Of a DNA stretch of 64,000 bases, positions 1 to 8,760 are shown in pieces. Position 1 is the stretch's first letter; every line of letters starts with the position of its first letter. The position numbers were made by a program, and so were the translations under genes. Origin of the DNA: Streptomyces sp. WP-1 (GTDB lineage: Bacteria; Actinomycetota; Actinomycetes; Streptomycetales; Streptomycetaceae); assembly GCF_030450125.1 (NCBI RefSeq), contig NZ_CP123923.1, positions 5,208,001-5,272,000 on the forward strand, given 5' to 3'. The notes below the pieces were generated by a model. The model searched no databases. It was not told the origin of the DNA and saw only the letters and a list, made by a program, of their open reading frames with translations.

Positions 1-790
1 TCCGGAATCCGCCGAGTTCGTCCACGAGCCGCTTCTGAAGCGCGAACCCCTCCTGGAACGCCGGGTCCTTGGCGACGTTCGACTTGCCGTCCGCGGTGAA
101 GTACGTCGGCGAGAACTGGCCGAAGTAGTGCTCGGTGGTGGTCTCCCAGCCGTGGTAGTCGGGCATGAACCCGAGCTGCTTGTACGAGTCCCCGTCCGGC
201 ACGGTGAGTTTCCTGGCGTCGGCCTCGAACTCGCTCCACGTCTTGGGAGGTTGCCCGATCCCGGCCTTCGCGAACGCCGTCTTGTTGTAGTACAGCCCGT
301 ACGCGTCCCCGAGCAGCGGCACGGTGCAGCGGTCGCCGTCGAACCGGGTGTACTCGTTCATCGCCTTCGGGAAGGTGCGCGCGGGGTCGATGCCCGCCTT
401 CTTCAGGAAGGGATCGAGGTCGATCAGCGCGCCGGAGGAGCAGAACTTGCCCACGTTGTTGGTGGTGAAGGAGGAGATCACGTCCGGGGCGTCGCCGCCG
501 CCCGCGCGCAGCGCCTGGTTGATCTTGTCGTCGGTCATGTTGCCGACGATGCGCACATGGATGTCGGGGTGCGCCTTCTCGAACCCGGCGACCAGGGACT
601 TGACCGCCGCCACCTCGTTCGGCGCGCTCCAGGCGTGCCAGAAGGTGATCGTCGTGTCCTTGGTGGGATCGTCCGTGGCACCCGCGTCGGACTGCCCGGT
701 GCAGGCGGCGGTCAGCAGCACGGCGGAGGCGGTGAGGGCGAGGGCGGCTGCGCGGGTGGCTCTGGTGACTCCGGATGTTGCGGTGGGCAT
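1..790 (-). CDS. csnE: Sugar ABC transporter substrate-binding lipoprotein, 3' end outside window
   Basis: Extracellular solute-binding protein of the family-1 (maltose/oligosaccharide) type, which captures a sugar outside the membrane for an ABC importer. The first 30 residues form a lipoprotein signal: Arg-rich start, hydrophobic run, lipobox LTAAC with the modified Cys at 30. The mature part begins with an Asp-rich linker and then the typical TITFWHAW strand. The ATG at 790 has GGGAGATCC ahead of it. The gene runs off the left edge after about 263 codons, so the C-terminal half and the permease genes are not visible. It follows the ROK gene in the same direction with a 92-bp gap, so the two are probably one transcript. 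The csnE name rests on the ROK partner, its operator and remembered synteny with the S. coelicolor/lividans csnR-K operon (chitosan-oligosaccharide uptake). The substrate cannot be read from sequence. Confidence 0.85.
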   Translation of the reverse strand, partial: MPTATSGVTRATRAAALALTASAVLLTAACTGQSDAGATDDPTKDTTITFWHAWSAPNEVAAVKSLVAGFEKAHPDIHVRIVGNMTDDKINQALRAGGGDAPDVISSFTTNNVGKFCSSGALIDLDPFLKKAGIDPARTFPKAMNEYTRFDGDRCTVPLLGDAYGLYYNKTAFAKAGIGQPPKTWSEFEADARKLTVPDGDSYKQLGFMPDYHGWETTTEHYFGQFSPTYFTADGKSNVAKDPAFQEGFALQKRLVDELGGFR

Positions 791-882
791 GGCGGATCTC
801 CCAGGACGGTCGGGTCGGGGTGGGGAGGGCGCGGTGCGGGGGTATTCCGGGACCCGGGCTTTCCGGGGTGGCCGGGGTCCGG

Positions 883-2094
883 TCAGCGGGAGGTGTCGAA
901 GACCTCGTCCCGGGTGGTGGCGAGCGCGGACTCCAACGCGCCGCGCAGGACGGGGTGTTCGCGGATGTCGCCGAGGACGAGCCGGGGCCGGGCCGCCGCC
1001 AGCTCCTCCAGTTCGGCCTGGATCAGGGCGCGCAGCACCTCGCCGCCCGCGGTCAGGGCGGAGCCGCTGAGCACGACGAGTTCGGGGTCGAGGACCGAGA
1101 CGAGCGCGGCGAGACCGGTGGCGAGGCGGGTCGCGTACGCCTTCAGCAGCTCCCGGTGCGGGCCGCCCGCGTGGTCGGCGGCACGGGCCAGCAGCTGTCG
1201 CGCCGCCTCGGTGTACGGCCCCGGCGGCACGTCCGGGACGCCGAGTTCACGGGCCAGCTTCGGCAGCTCCTGGGCGCCGGCCAGCTCCTGGTAGCCGCCG
1301 CTGTTGGCCCGGGTCACCTGGCGCACCAGGGGCGTGCCCGGCACCGGCAGGAAACCGACCTCGCCGGCGCCGCCGGTCCAGCCGCGGTGCAGCCGGCCGC
1401 CGAGCACGAGGGCGGCGCCGAGGCCCTCCTCGTTCCACAGCAGCACGAAGTCCCCGTGGCCGCGGGCGGCGCCGAGGCGCTGTTCGGCGACGGCGACGAG
1501 GTTGACGTCGTTCTCGTACTCGACCGGCATCGGCAGCGCGGCGGCGAGTTCGTCGAGCAGCGCGGGGGAGTGCCAGCCGGGCAGGTGCGAGGCGTAGCGC
1601 AGCCGCCCGGTGTTCGGGTCGAACGCACCGGGCGTGCCGATGACGACCCGGTGCAGCTCGCCGCGGGTCAGCCCGGCCGACTTCACGGCGCCGTCGAGGG
1701 CGTCGGTGACCTGTCGTACGACGGACTGCGCGGGCCTTCTGCCGGGGGTGGGCAGCTCGTACTCGCCGACCGTGCGGCCGGTGATGTCGGCGACGGCGGC
1801 GCGGATGCGGTCCGGGGCGACATCGAGTCCGGCGGCGTGGGCGGCACCGGGGTTCACCGCGTACAGCTGGGCGCTGGGCCCCGGCCGCCCCTCGCTGGTC
1901 CCGGTGACCCGGACCAGCCCCGCGGCCTCCAGGCGGGCCAGCAGCTGGGAGGCGGTGGGCTTGGACAGCCCCGTCAGATTCCCGATCCGGGTCCGGGACA
2001 GCGGCCCGTGCTCCAGCAGCAGATCCAGCGCGGCACGATCGTTCATCGCCCGCAGCACGCGCGGGGTCCCCGGCGTACCGGCCGTTCCTGCCAT
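883..2094 (-). CDS. csnR: ROK-family transcriptional repressor, CsnR-like
   Basis: Sugar-responsive repressor of about 403 residues. An N-terminal winged helix-turn-helix (about residues 15-65, with LSKPTASQLLARLEAAGL) is followed by a ROK sugar-kinase-like fold with the GGAGEVGFLPV segment. The CxCGxxGC zinc cluster common in ROK proteins is absent, so this is probably a pure regulator. A GTG at 2115 is possible, but the ATG at 2094 has a better ribosome site (GGTGGCGGG) and is preferred. A perfect 15-bp palindrome lies just upstream and would allow autorepression. The sugar-binding gene follows on the same strand. The csnR assignment is from family, operator type and remembered synteny with SCO2657. 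Other ROK repressors of sugar ABC operons remain possible. Confidence 0.75.
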   Translation of the reverse strand: MAGTAGTPGTPRVLRAMNDRAALDLLLEHGPLSRTRIGNLTGLSKPTASQLLARLEAAGLVRVTGTSEGRPGPSAQLYAVNPGAAHAAGLDVAPDRIRAAVADITGRTVGEYELPTPGRRPAQSVVRQVTDALDGAVKSAGLTRGELHRVVIGTPGAFDPNTGRLRYASHLPGWHSPALLDELAAALPMPVEYENDVNLVAVAEQRLGAARGHGDFVLLWNEEGLGAALVLGGRLHRGWTGGAGEVGFLPVPGTPLVRQVTRANSGGYQELAGAQELPKLARELGVPDVPPGPYTEAARQLLARAADHAGGPHRELLKAYATRLATGLAALVSVLDPELVVLSGSALTAGGEVLRALIQAELEELAAARPRLVLGDIREHPVLRGALESALATTRDEVFDTSR

Positions 2095-2118
2095 GGATCC
2101 CGCCACCTGCCTCACTGT

Positions 2119-2133
2119 TAGGAAACTTTCCTA
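2119..2133. promoter_or_regulatory. Perfect palindromic ROK operator (TAGGAAA-C-TTTCCTA)
   Basis: A perfect 7-1-7 palindrome placed 25-39 bp ahead of the ATG of the ROK gene. This is the type of site known for Streptomyces ROK repressors such as CsnR. The position over the promoter/leader fits autorepression of the regulator-transporter operon. The binding protein is inferred from adjacency. Confidence 0.8.
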
Positions 2134-2225
2134 TTGCGCCCGAACGTAAGCCCGGCGGGGAGGGGGCGTCAATACGTGAGACCCCCGAGGCAACGGAGTC
2201 GTTATCTCGGGGTGCGGAGGGCTCG

Positions 2226-2846
2226 TCAGCTGGTGACGAGGAAGGGGCTGGTGTCGAGGGTGGGGTACGGCGCCGGAAGGGGGAGGGGGTCGCCGAGGTC
2301 GACCTTGATGTCGTGCTCGTAGTAGGCATCTACGGGGTTGTCACCGGAAAGCGTCGGTCCGGTGTAGCAGTGGGCCGTCCGCGTTTCGCGGTTGATCAGG
2401 ACATGGACCGGGATTCCGGCTGCGGCGTAAGCGGCCAGCATGGCGCCCGTGTCGATGGCGTGGTTGGACGACGTGACCTCGCCGACCAGAGCGATCATGC
2501 CGATCGGGTACCAGCCCTTGTGGACCCTGAGATACGAGCTGTCCAGTTCGGTCGGCTCACGGCGCAGGATGTAGAAGTCGGGGATCACCAATGCCATGGT
2601 GCTGCCGTCCTGGTGGGCCGCGCGGAAGCCCATGCCCATACCCGCCAGATCGAGTCCGGCCATGTGGAGCTGGAAGGTGAGCTTGACCGCGCCCTTGCTG
2701 TGGTTGTAATCCGGCTGCGGCGGCACGATGACCGTCCCCTCGATGTACTCGGGTCGAATCGGCGCCACCGACGCCTTCTCGAACGCGATCAGCAGATCGA
2801 TGGGGTCCTGCGTCATCATCGGCTCCACGAGAGGTCCGGCGCTCAT
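2226..2846 (-). CDS. Uma2-family (DUF820) PD-(D/E)XK nuclease-like protein
   Basis: 206-residue Uma2 family protein. These have a restriction-endonuclease fold and are abundant in Streptomyces and cyanobacteria with no settled role. The fold signature is visible: E36 (YIEG), D90 in VIPDF, and E123 in LVGEVTS. The C-terminal third contains the usual AAAGIPVHVLINRE strand. An ATG at 2867 is in frame, but the ATG at 2846 has AAGGAG eight bases upstream and is chosen. It sits alone between the ROK operon and the MscS gene. Whether it cuts DNA cannot be told. Confidence 0.8.
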   Translation of the reverse strand: MSAGPLVEPMMTQDPIDLLIAFEKASVAPIRPEYIEGTVIVPPQPDYNHSKGAVKLTFQLHMAGLDLAGMGMGFRAAHQDGSTMALVIPDFYILRREPTELDSSYLRVHKGWYPIGMIALVGEVTSSNHAIDTGAMLAAYAAAGIPVHVLINRETRTAHCYTGPTLSGDNPVDAYYEHDIKVDLGDPLPLPAPYPTLDTSPFLVTS

Positions 2847-2981
2847 CGCTCGTTCTCCTTGTCGCATCGATGCCAGGCTAAGCCCGCTCCGGGCGCCCCG
2901 GCAGAACGATGGGGCACCCCGAACGCCACCGCGCCGGAATGCCCCACCCCTTCACTCGAACGAGTGTGCTGAACCGTTCCC

Positions 2982-4148
2982 CTACTTCCGGGGCGGGACC
3001 GTTCGCTGGGTCGTGATCGGGGTCGCGGCCATCGACTGGGGGGAGTCGGCGTTGGAGAAGGCGGAGGGGGCGGCGACCGCGGCGGTGGGGTCGGGGGCGT
3101 CCGCCACGTCCTCGATCGCCGTCGCGCCGCCCACGATGCGGATGTGCGCCGCGTCGAAGGCGCGCTTGATGCGCCAGCGCAGCTCGCGTTCGACGGCGAC
3201 GGACTTGCCGGGCATGGTCTTCGCGGAGACGCGGACCACCATGGAGTCGATGAGCACGGAGTCCAGGCCGAGGACCTCGATCGGGCCCCACAGCAGCTCG
3301 TTCCAGGGCTCTTCCTTGCTCGTCTTCTCGGCGACCTCGTCCAGCGTCGCCTTGACCTTGTCCAGATCCTCACTGGAGCGCACGGTCACATCGACCCCGG
3401 CCGTCGCCCAGCCCTGGGACAGGTTGCCGATCCGCTTGACCTCGCCGTTGCGGACGTACCAGATCTCTCCCTCGGCGCCGCGCAGCTTCGTCACGCGCAG
3501 CCCGACCTCGATCACCTCGCCCGTGGCCACGCCCGCGTCGATCACGTCGCCGACGCCGTACTGGTCCTCCAGGATCATGAACACGCCGGACAGGAAGTCC
3601 GTGACGAGGTTCCGCGCGCCGAAACCGATCGCGACACCGGCGACACCGGCGGACGCCAGCAGCGGGGCCAGGTTGATCTTGAAGGTGGACAGCACCATCA
3701 GCGCCGCCGTACCGAGGATCAGGAAGCTCGCCACCGAGCGCAGCACGGACCCGATCGCCGCCGACCGCTGCCGCCGCCGCTCCGCGTTGACCAGCAGTCC
3801 GCCCAGCGCGGTGCCGTCCACGGCCTGCGCGGTCCGGGCCATCCGCTCTATCAGCTTGGTGATCGCCCGCCGCACCACCGACCGCAGCGCGACCGCCACC
3901 ACGATGATCAGCAGGATCTGCAGCCCCATGGCGAGCCACGTCGACCAGTTCTGCTCGACCCAGCTCGCCGCGTTCGTCGCGCTGTCCTGGGCGTCCTGGA
4001 GCGTCGGCACCACGGGCGCCGTACCCGAGGGCGACGGGGACGGTGACGCACCGGCGGCCATCAGGACCACGGGCAAGGACGACACGGCAGGTACCTCCAG
4101 GTGCTGCACGGTCCGTACCGGTGGGGCGGGCAGGGTCTGCGAGGTCAC
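2982..4148 (-). CDS. Small-conductance mechanosensitive ion channel (MscS family)
   Basis: Membrane channel that opens on membrane tension to release solutes during hypo-osmotic shock. Order: Ser/Pro-rich N-terminus, TM1 (LAMGLQILLIIVVAVAL), TM2 (VASFLILGTAALMVL), pore helix TM3 with the Gly/Ala pattern ASAGVAGVAIGFGARN, then the MscS beta domain (LEDQYGVGDVI) and a cytoplasmic cap. It ends in a Pro/Thr-rich tail. The GTG at 4148 is chosen because GGTGATC precedes it; an ATG at 4061 is the alternative and would drop 29 residues. A TANNNT box (TAGTGT) lies at 4183-4178. About 388 residues, normal for actinobacterial members. Transcribed away from the HNH gene. Confidence 0.88.
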   Translation of the reverse strand: MTSQTLPAPPVRTVQHLEVPAVSSLPVVLMAAGASPSPSPSGTAPVVPTLQDAQDSATNAASWVEQNWSTWLAMGLQILLIIVVAVALRSVVRRAITKLIERMARTAQAVDGTALGGLLVNAERRRQRSAAIGSVLRSVASFLILGTAALMVLSTFKINLAPLLASAGVAGVAIGFGARNLVTDFLSGVFMILEDQYGVGDVIDAGVATGEVIEVGLRVTKLRGAEGEIWYVRNGEVKRIGNLSQGWATAGVDVTVRSSEDLDKVKATLDEVAEKTSKEEPWNELLWGPIEVLGLDSVLIDSMVVRVSAKTMPGKSVAVERELRWRIKRAFDAAHIRIVGGATAIEDVADAPDPTAAVAAPSAFSNADSPQSMAATPITTQRTVPPRK

Positions 4149-4410
4149 GAAAAGATCACCGGACGGCCAGCACCACCACACTAACGGGGCATTGTGGGTG
4201 TCCTGTGCGGATCCGCCAAGGAGGAGCGCAGGAGAGACACGGCTCACCCTGGCTTGAACGGGCCATGAAGAGGGGGATGTATCACCTGTGGTCGAAAACA
4301 CTCCCAGCCCGTTACCGGGACATGGTGGCGCCGCCACCAGGCATGAGGGGAGACTGGCTGCAGATCGTCCCGGCGCGAGCCACGCGCCGCCGACGCCCAA
4401 GGAGGCACCC

Positions 4411-4947
4411 GTGCCGCATGTCCTGGTCCTCAACGCGTCGTACGAGCCGCTCGGCGTCGTACCGCTCCGCCGCGCGCTCATCCTCGTCCTGGAGAACAAG
4501 GCCGTCTCCCTGGAGGAATCCGGCGCCTTCATGCACAGCGCGACCGTCACACTCCCCGCACCCAGCGTGGTCCGGCTCAAGCGATTCGTCCGGGTTCCCT
4601 ACCGCGGGCCCGTTCCGCTCACCCGCCGTGCGCTCTTCGCACGCGACGGGGGCCGGTGCATGTACTGCGGTGGCGTCGCAACCAGCGTCGACCACGTCAT
4701 CCCGCGCAGCCGCGGGGGCAAGCACGTCTGGGACAACGTGGTGGCCTCCTGCCGCCGCTGCAACCACGTGAAGGCCGACCGCCACCTCGTCGAACTGGGC
4801 TGGCGCCTGCACCACAAACCCGCCCCGCCCACCGGTCTGGCCTGGCGCATCATCGGCACCGGCCACAGGGACCCGCGCTGGCTGCCCTACCTGCAGCCGT
4901 ACGGCGCGGACGACGCCATGGCCCGGATCGACGGCATCTCGGCCTGA
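4411..4947 (+). CDS. HNH endonuclease-domain protein
   Basis: 178-residue HNH nuclease-fold protein that is conserved and vertically inherited in actinomycetes. The core is visible: CMYCG, then SVDHVIPRSRGG (the HNH histidine and metal ligand), then CRRCNHVKAD, forming a treble-clef zinc site. The N-terminal part HVLVLNASYEPLGVVPLRR is typical of this subfamily. The start is GTG at 4411 with AAGGAGG at the right distance; the longer frame from 4288 would only add low-complexity residues. No intron, intein or phage context is seen, so a housekeeping or repair role is more likely than a homing one, but the function is not established. Confidence 0.88.
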   Translation: MPHVLVLNASYEPLGVVPLRRALILVLENKAVSLEESGAFMHSATVTLPAPSVVRLKRFVRVPYRGPVPLTRRALFARDGGRCMYCGGVATSVDHVIPRSRGGKHVWDNVVASCRRCNHVKADRHLVELGWRLHHKPAPPTGLAWRIIGTGHRDPRWLPYLQPYGADDAMARIDGISA

Positions 4948-5142
4948 CGATCCGGGCCTTCGCGCATCCCCCCCGCGCCCTGCCCGAGAGGACGGGACGC
5001 GGGGGACGCCGGCATGCGGTGGAGGCGGCGGCGCGCGGTGCCGTACCGGACACGTGACACAGCTCCGCCGTTCGGGGACGTCTGTCATCGCGCTCACTGG
5101 GTAGGCCTGCCCTGACCGGCCATGAGCGACGAAGGAGCCCCC

Positions 5143-5430
5143 GTGCCCGTATCCGCCCGCACCCAGATCCCGGCCCAGTGGAAACACGGCCGCGCCGACA
5201 CCGTGCGCAAACCCCTGGCGGAGACGTCCGCCGAGACCATCGAGTCGATCGAGTCGACCGAGACCGGGGAGATCAGGCTGTACGCGTTCAACGCGGAGGC
5301 CGCCGCCACGACGGCGCCGCTCACCAGCGAGCCGCCGCTGCCCGCCGCCGAGCCCCTGACCAGCGAGCCGCCGCTCGCCGACACCAGCACCCTCACCAGT
5401 GAGTCGGACGCCTACGCGGCGGGGTCGTAG
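5143..5430 (+). CDS. Small repeat-containing protein of unknown function, upstream of malQ
   Basis: I do not recognise this 95-residue protein. The N-terminal half is hydrophilic (QIPAQWKHGRADTVRK, then an Ile/Glu/Ser-rich stretch IESIESTE). The C-terminal half holds three copies of an LTSE-type unit (LTSEPPL twice, then LTSES) in an Ala/Pro-rich, probably disordered tail. The GTG at 5143 has GAAGGAG five bases before it; an ATG at 5122 lacks a ribosome site. The stop codon touches the ATG of malQ with no gap, so translation is probably coupled. No signal peptide, TM segment or cysteine. Confidence 0.6.
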   Translation: MPVSARTQIPAQWKHGRADTVRKPLAETSAETIESIESTETGEIRLYAFNAEAAATTAPLTSEPPLPAAEPLTSEPPLADTSTLTSESDAYAAGS

Positions 5431-7524
5431 ATGACGGGGGCGCGCGCGGACGAGCTGTCACGGCTCGCCGAGCTGCACGGGGTCGCCGTCTCCTACAGCC
5501 CCGCCCCGGACCTCACGGTCACCGTCCCCGCCTCCGCCGTCGTCGCCGCGCTGGGCGCCCTCGGCGTCGACGCCACCACCCCCGAAGCGGTCCGCGCCGC
5601 CCTCGCCGACCGGGAGCGCGCGCTGGACGCGCGCCTGCTGCCGCCGACCGTCGTGCACTGGGCCGGCGACACCCACGACCCCGCCGCCGTCACCGCGCTC
5701 CCGCCCGGCACCCGGGTGCGGATCGAGACGGAGGAGGGCGAGGAGTCGTACCGCGCGAGCGCGCCCCTCGTCGCCGGGCTGCCCCTCGGCGTCCACCGGG
5801 TCACCGCCACCGCCCCCGACGGCCGCACCGGACACGCCCACCTCGTCGTCGCCCCCGACCGGCTGCCCGCACCGCCCGGACGCTCCTACGGACTCCTCGT
5901 CCAGCTGTACTCGCTGCTCTCCCGCCGCTCCTGGGGGATGGGCGACCTCGGCGACCTCGCCGAGCTGGCCGGCTGGGCCGGGAGGACCGCAGGGGCCGGG
6001 TTCGTGCAGGTCAACCCGCTGCACTCGGCCGTGCCCGGCGCGCCCACGGACCCGTCGCCGTACCGGCCCTCCTCCCGGCGCTTCCCCGACCCCGTGCACC
6101 TGCGGGTCGAGGACGTCCCCGAGTACGCGTACGCCGAGGACCGCGAGCGGCTCGCCGGGCTGCTGGAGCGGGCCGCGCGGCTGCGCGACGCCGTGCTCGG
6201 CGAGGGCGCCCTCATCGACCGCGACGCGGTGTGGGAACTCAAGCGCGAGGCGCTGGAGACGGTCCTCGCCGTACCCCTCGGCCCCGGCCGCCGCGCCGCC
6301 TACGACGCCTTCCGCGCCGCCCACGGACAGGCCCTCGACGACCACGCCACGTACTGCGCCCTCGCCGAGACCCACGGCCCCGACTGGACCACCTGGCCCG
6401 ACGGCCTGCGCGACCCCCGCTCCGAGGAGACCGCCCGCGCCCGCACCGGACTCGCCGACCGCGTCGCCTTCCACACCCGCCTCGCCTGGCTCACCGACGG
6501 ACAGCTGCGGGCCGCGCAGCGCGTCGCCCGGGAGGCCGGGATGCCGGTCGGGATCGTGCACGACCTCGCCGTCGGCGTGCACCCCACCGGCGCCGACGCC
6601 TGGGCCCAGCAGGGCGTCTTCGCCGCCGGCATGTCCGTCGGCGCGCCCCCGGACGCCTTCAACGCGCGGGGCCAGGACTGGGGCCTGCCGCCCTGGCGCC
6701 CCGACCGCCTCGCCGCCTGCGGCTACGCCCCCTACCGCGACCTCCTGCGCGCCCTGTTCCGGTACGCGGGCGCCCTGCGCATCGACCACGTGATGGGCCT
6801 GTTCCGGCTCTGGTGGATCCCCGCGGGCAGCCCGCCCACGGAGGGCACGTACGTCCATTACGACGCCGAGGCCATGCTCGCCGTCCTCGCCCTGGAGGCC
6901 GGGCGCGCCGGGGCCGTCGTCATCGGCGAGGACCTCGGCACCGTGGCGCCCGGCGTCCGCGAGACCCTGCAGCGGCGCGGCCTCCTCGGCACCTCCGTGC
7001 TCTGGTTCGAACGCGACTGGACCGGCGACGGCCGGCCGCTGCCCCCCGAACGCTGGCGCGCCGACTGCCTCGCCACCGCCACCACCCACGATCTGCCGCC
7101 CACCGCCGCCCGTCTCACCGGCGACCACGTCGAACTGCGCGACCGGCTCGGCCTGCTGACCCGCCCCGTCGCCGAGGAGCGCGCCGAGGCCGTCGCCGAC
7201 GCCGCCGAGTGGCTCGCCCTGCTGGGCAGCCTCGGGCTGGTGGACAGTACGGCGACCGGGCCGCCCGGCGCCGACGAGGAGGCGGAGGTGCGCGCCGTCC
7301 ACCGGTTCCTGCTGCGCACCCCGGCCCGGCTGATCGGGGTCTGGCTCCCGGACGGCGTGGGCGACCGCCGCCCGCAGAATCTGCCGGGCACCTGGGCGGA
7401 ATACCCCAACTGGCGGTTGCCGATCGCGGATCGCGAGGGCAGGGCGGTGCCGCTGGAGGAACTGACGGCCGCGCCGCGACTGCGCGCGCTCCTGGAGGTG
7501 TTCGCCCAGCTCAGGGACGGTTGA
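5431..7524 (+). CDS. malQ: 4-alpha-glucanotransferase (amylomaltase)
   Basis: GH77 disproportionating enzyme that transfers alpha-1,4-glucan segments in maltodextrin and glycogen metabolism, cytoplasmic. At 697 residues it has the N-terminal extension of about 150 residues seen in actinobacterial MalQ. The catalytic elements are visible: nucleophile D452 in RIDHVMGLFR, acid/base E500 in GEDLGTV, and D554 in THDLPPT. ATG at 5431 immediately follows the stop of the upstream small gene. It matches the position of malQ (SCO2649) in S. coelicolor by remembered synteny. Confidence 0.95.
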   Translation: MTGARADELSRLAELHGVAVSYSPAPDLTVTVPASAVVAALGALGVDATTPEAVRAALADRERALDARLLPPTVVHWAGDTHDPAAVTALPPGTRVRIETEEGEESYRASAPLVAGLPLGVHRVTATAPDGRTGHAHLVVAPDRLPAPPGRSYGLLVQLYSLLSRRSWGMGDLGDLAELAGWAGRTAGAGFVQVNPLHSAVPGAPTDPSPYRPSSRRFPDPVHLRVEDVPEYAYAEDRERLAGLLERAARLRDAVLGEGALIDRDAVWELKREALETVLAVPLGPGRRAAYDAFRAAHGQALDDHATYCALAETHGPDWTTWPDGLRDPRSEETARARTGLADRVAFHTRLAWLTDGQLRAAQRVAREAGMPVGIVHDLAVGVHPTGADAWAQQGVFAAGMSVGAPPDAFNARGQDWGLPPWRPDRLAACGYAPYRDLLRALFRYAGALRIDHVMGLFRLWWIPAGSPPTEGTYVHYDAEAMLAVLALEAGRAGAVVIGEDLGTVAPGVRETLQRRGLLGTSVLWFERDWTGDGRPLPPERWRADCLATATTHDLPPTAARLTGDHVELRDRLGLLTRPVAEERAEAVADAAEWLALLGSLGLVDSTATGPPGADEEAEVRAVHRFLLRTPARLIGVWLPDGVGDRRPQNLPGTWAEYPNWRLPIADREGRAVPLEELTAAPRLRALLEVFAQLRDG

Positions 7525-7570
7525 GGGGGCGCTATGGGACCCCGGGCGCGCGTCCTTCCGGGTGATTCGC

Positions 7571-7576
7571 TAACTT
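7571..7576 (+). promoter_or_regulatory. -10 box (TAACTT) of a probable leaderless transcript
   Basis: TAACTT fits the actinobacterial TANNNT consensus and lies exactly six bases before the GTG at 7583. This puts the expected transcription start at the start codon. No convincing -35 is seen. Confidence 0.55.
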
Positions 7577-7582
7577 GAGATC

Positions 7583-7858
7583 GTGGACAAGAAGAACGCC
7601 CTGCGCGCCGGCACCCTGGGCGCCGGTACGACGCTGATGATGCTGCTCATGTCGTCCCCTGCGCTCGCGCTGATCCGCGACGACGGCGACGACCCCGGTC
7701 CGGGCCTGAGCGTCGTCCAGACGCTGGGTCTGTACGTGCTGCTCCCGCTGGTCCTCTTCGGGGTCATCGCGGGTCTGGTGATGGTGCTGTCCCCCAACAA
7801 GAGCAAGACGCCTTCGTCCAACATCAACGTGAAGCCCGACGCCCAGGCCAAGGTCTGA
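7583..7858 (+). CDS. Small conserved membrane protein of unknown function
   Basis: 91 residues. A signal-like hydrophobic N-terminus (TLGAGTTLMMLLMSSPALA) is followed by an acidic linker, a second hydrophobic helix (VVQTLGLYVLLPLVLFGVIAGLV), and a short polar tail rich in Lys and Asn. It is probably a two-helix membrane protein, or a cleaved signal plus one TM helix. Several such short proteins are conserved in Streptomyces without a known role. The GTG start has no Shine-Dalgarno but follows a -10 box at leaderless distance. It lies downstream of malQ and converges on the TetR gene. Confidence 0.7.
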   Translation: MDKKNALRAGTLGAGTTLMMLLMSSPALALIRDDGDDPGPGLSVVQTLGLYVLLPLVLFGVIAGLVMVLSPNKSKTPSSNINVKPDAQAKV

Positions 7859-8114
7859 TCGCCGGATCATCGGTTCCTACGCCGGGGGCGCCTGTCCTCC
7901 CGTCGGTACGCGCGCACGCCGTACCCGGGTGAGGTCGGCGCCCTCGGCGTTTCCGCGCCCCTCTGCGGTTACGGCGCCCCCCGGCTGAAGGCGCCGGGAA
8001 GCAGCTCGGCGACCATCACGGTCAGCTCGTACGCCCCGGTCGTCAACGGTGGTGTTCATTGGCAGTGGGCCCCTCCGGGTGAGCGGCGGGACGCAGCGTG
8101 CTCGACACCTTGTT

Positions 8115-8759
8115 TCACGGGTTCGGCGCGGTCAGATAGCGCTGCACCGTCGGTCCCATCCAGGCCACCAGTTCCGCCCTGGTCAGGGTCTGCGCGGCGG
8201 GCATCTGGAGGACGTGGCGGGTGAGGGCCAGGCCGAGGAGCTGGGCGGCGCACAGGGCGGCGCGGGCCGGGACCTGCTCGGGGTCGGGGCACACCTGCCG
8301 GGCCACCGGGAGCAGCTGGTCGCGGAAGACGCCCTGCATCCGCTCGGCACCGGCCTGGCTGGTGACGCCGACCCGGAGCATGGCCCGCAGCTGCTCGTTC
8401 CCCTCCCACAGGTCGAGGAAGTGACCCACCAGCGCGCGGCCGGCCTCCTCCCGTGGCACCGGCGTGAGGTCGGGCAGCCGCAGATCCACGTCGATGGCCG
8501 CGGCGAACAGTCCCTCCTTGCTGCCGAAGTAGCGCATCACCATCGACGGGTCGATCCCCGCGTCCTTGGCGATGGCGCGGATGGTGGCGCGGTCGTAGCC
8601 GTCGGCGGCGAAGCGTTCGCGGGCGGCGGTGAGGATGGCGGTGCGGGTGGTGTCGGAGCGGCGGGGCGGGGCCGCCGGAGGCGGAGTAGGGGCGGGGGCC
8701 GGCCTTGAGGTCGGGGTCGGGGTCGGAGTCGGAGTCGCAGTCGGGTGATTCTCGGTCAC
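8115..8759 (-). CDS. TetR-family transcriptional regulator
   Basis: 214-residue TetR repressor. A low-complexity Thr/Pro tail (about residues 1-32) precedes the TetR helix-turn-helix (ILTAARERFAADGYDRATIRAIAKDAGIDPS..VMRYFGSKEGLF), then an all-helical ligand domain. The start is GTG at 8759; a longer open frame extends to 9701, but it overlaps the monooxygenase gene on the other strand and is not coding. It is divergent from the flavin monooxygenase, and the 175 bp between the two starts is filled with repeated palindromes that are its likely operators. It probably controls the monooxygenase and itself in response to a small aromatic or lipophilic compound. Confidence 0.9.
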   Translation of the reverse strand: MTENHPTATPTPTPTPTSRPAPAPTPPPAAPPRRSDTTRTAILTAARERFAADGYDRATIRAIAKDAGIDPSMVMRYFGSKEGLFAAAIDVDLRLPDLTPVPREEAGRALVGHFLDLWEGNEQLRAMLRVGVTSQAGAERMQGVFRDQLLPVARQVCPDPEQVPARAALCAAQLLGLALTRHVLQMPAAQTLTRAELVAWMGPTVQRYLTAPNP

Positions 8760-8760
8760 G

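Noticed and set aside
4149..4580. Open frame that extends the MscS gene by more than 140 codons
   Set aside because: It overlaps the HNH gene on the other strand, has no ribosome site and no membrane-protein character; GTG 4148 has GGTGATC.
4411..4947. HNH gene as a homing or mobile element
   Set aside because: No intron, intein or split host gene nearby, and the subfamily is conserved in actinomycetes.
5300..5430. RiPP precursor peptide with LTSEPPL core repeats
   Set aside because: No modification enzyme, protease or exporter in the neighbourhood; the next gene is malQ.
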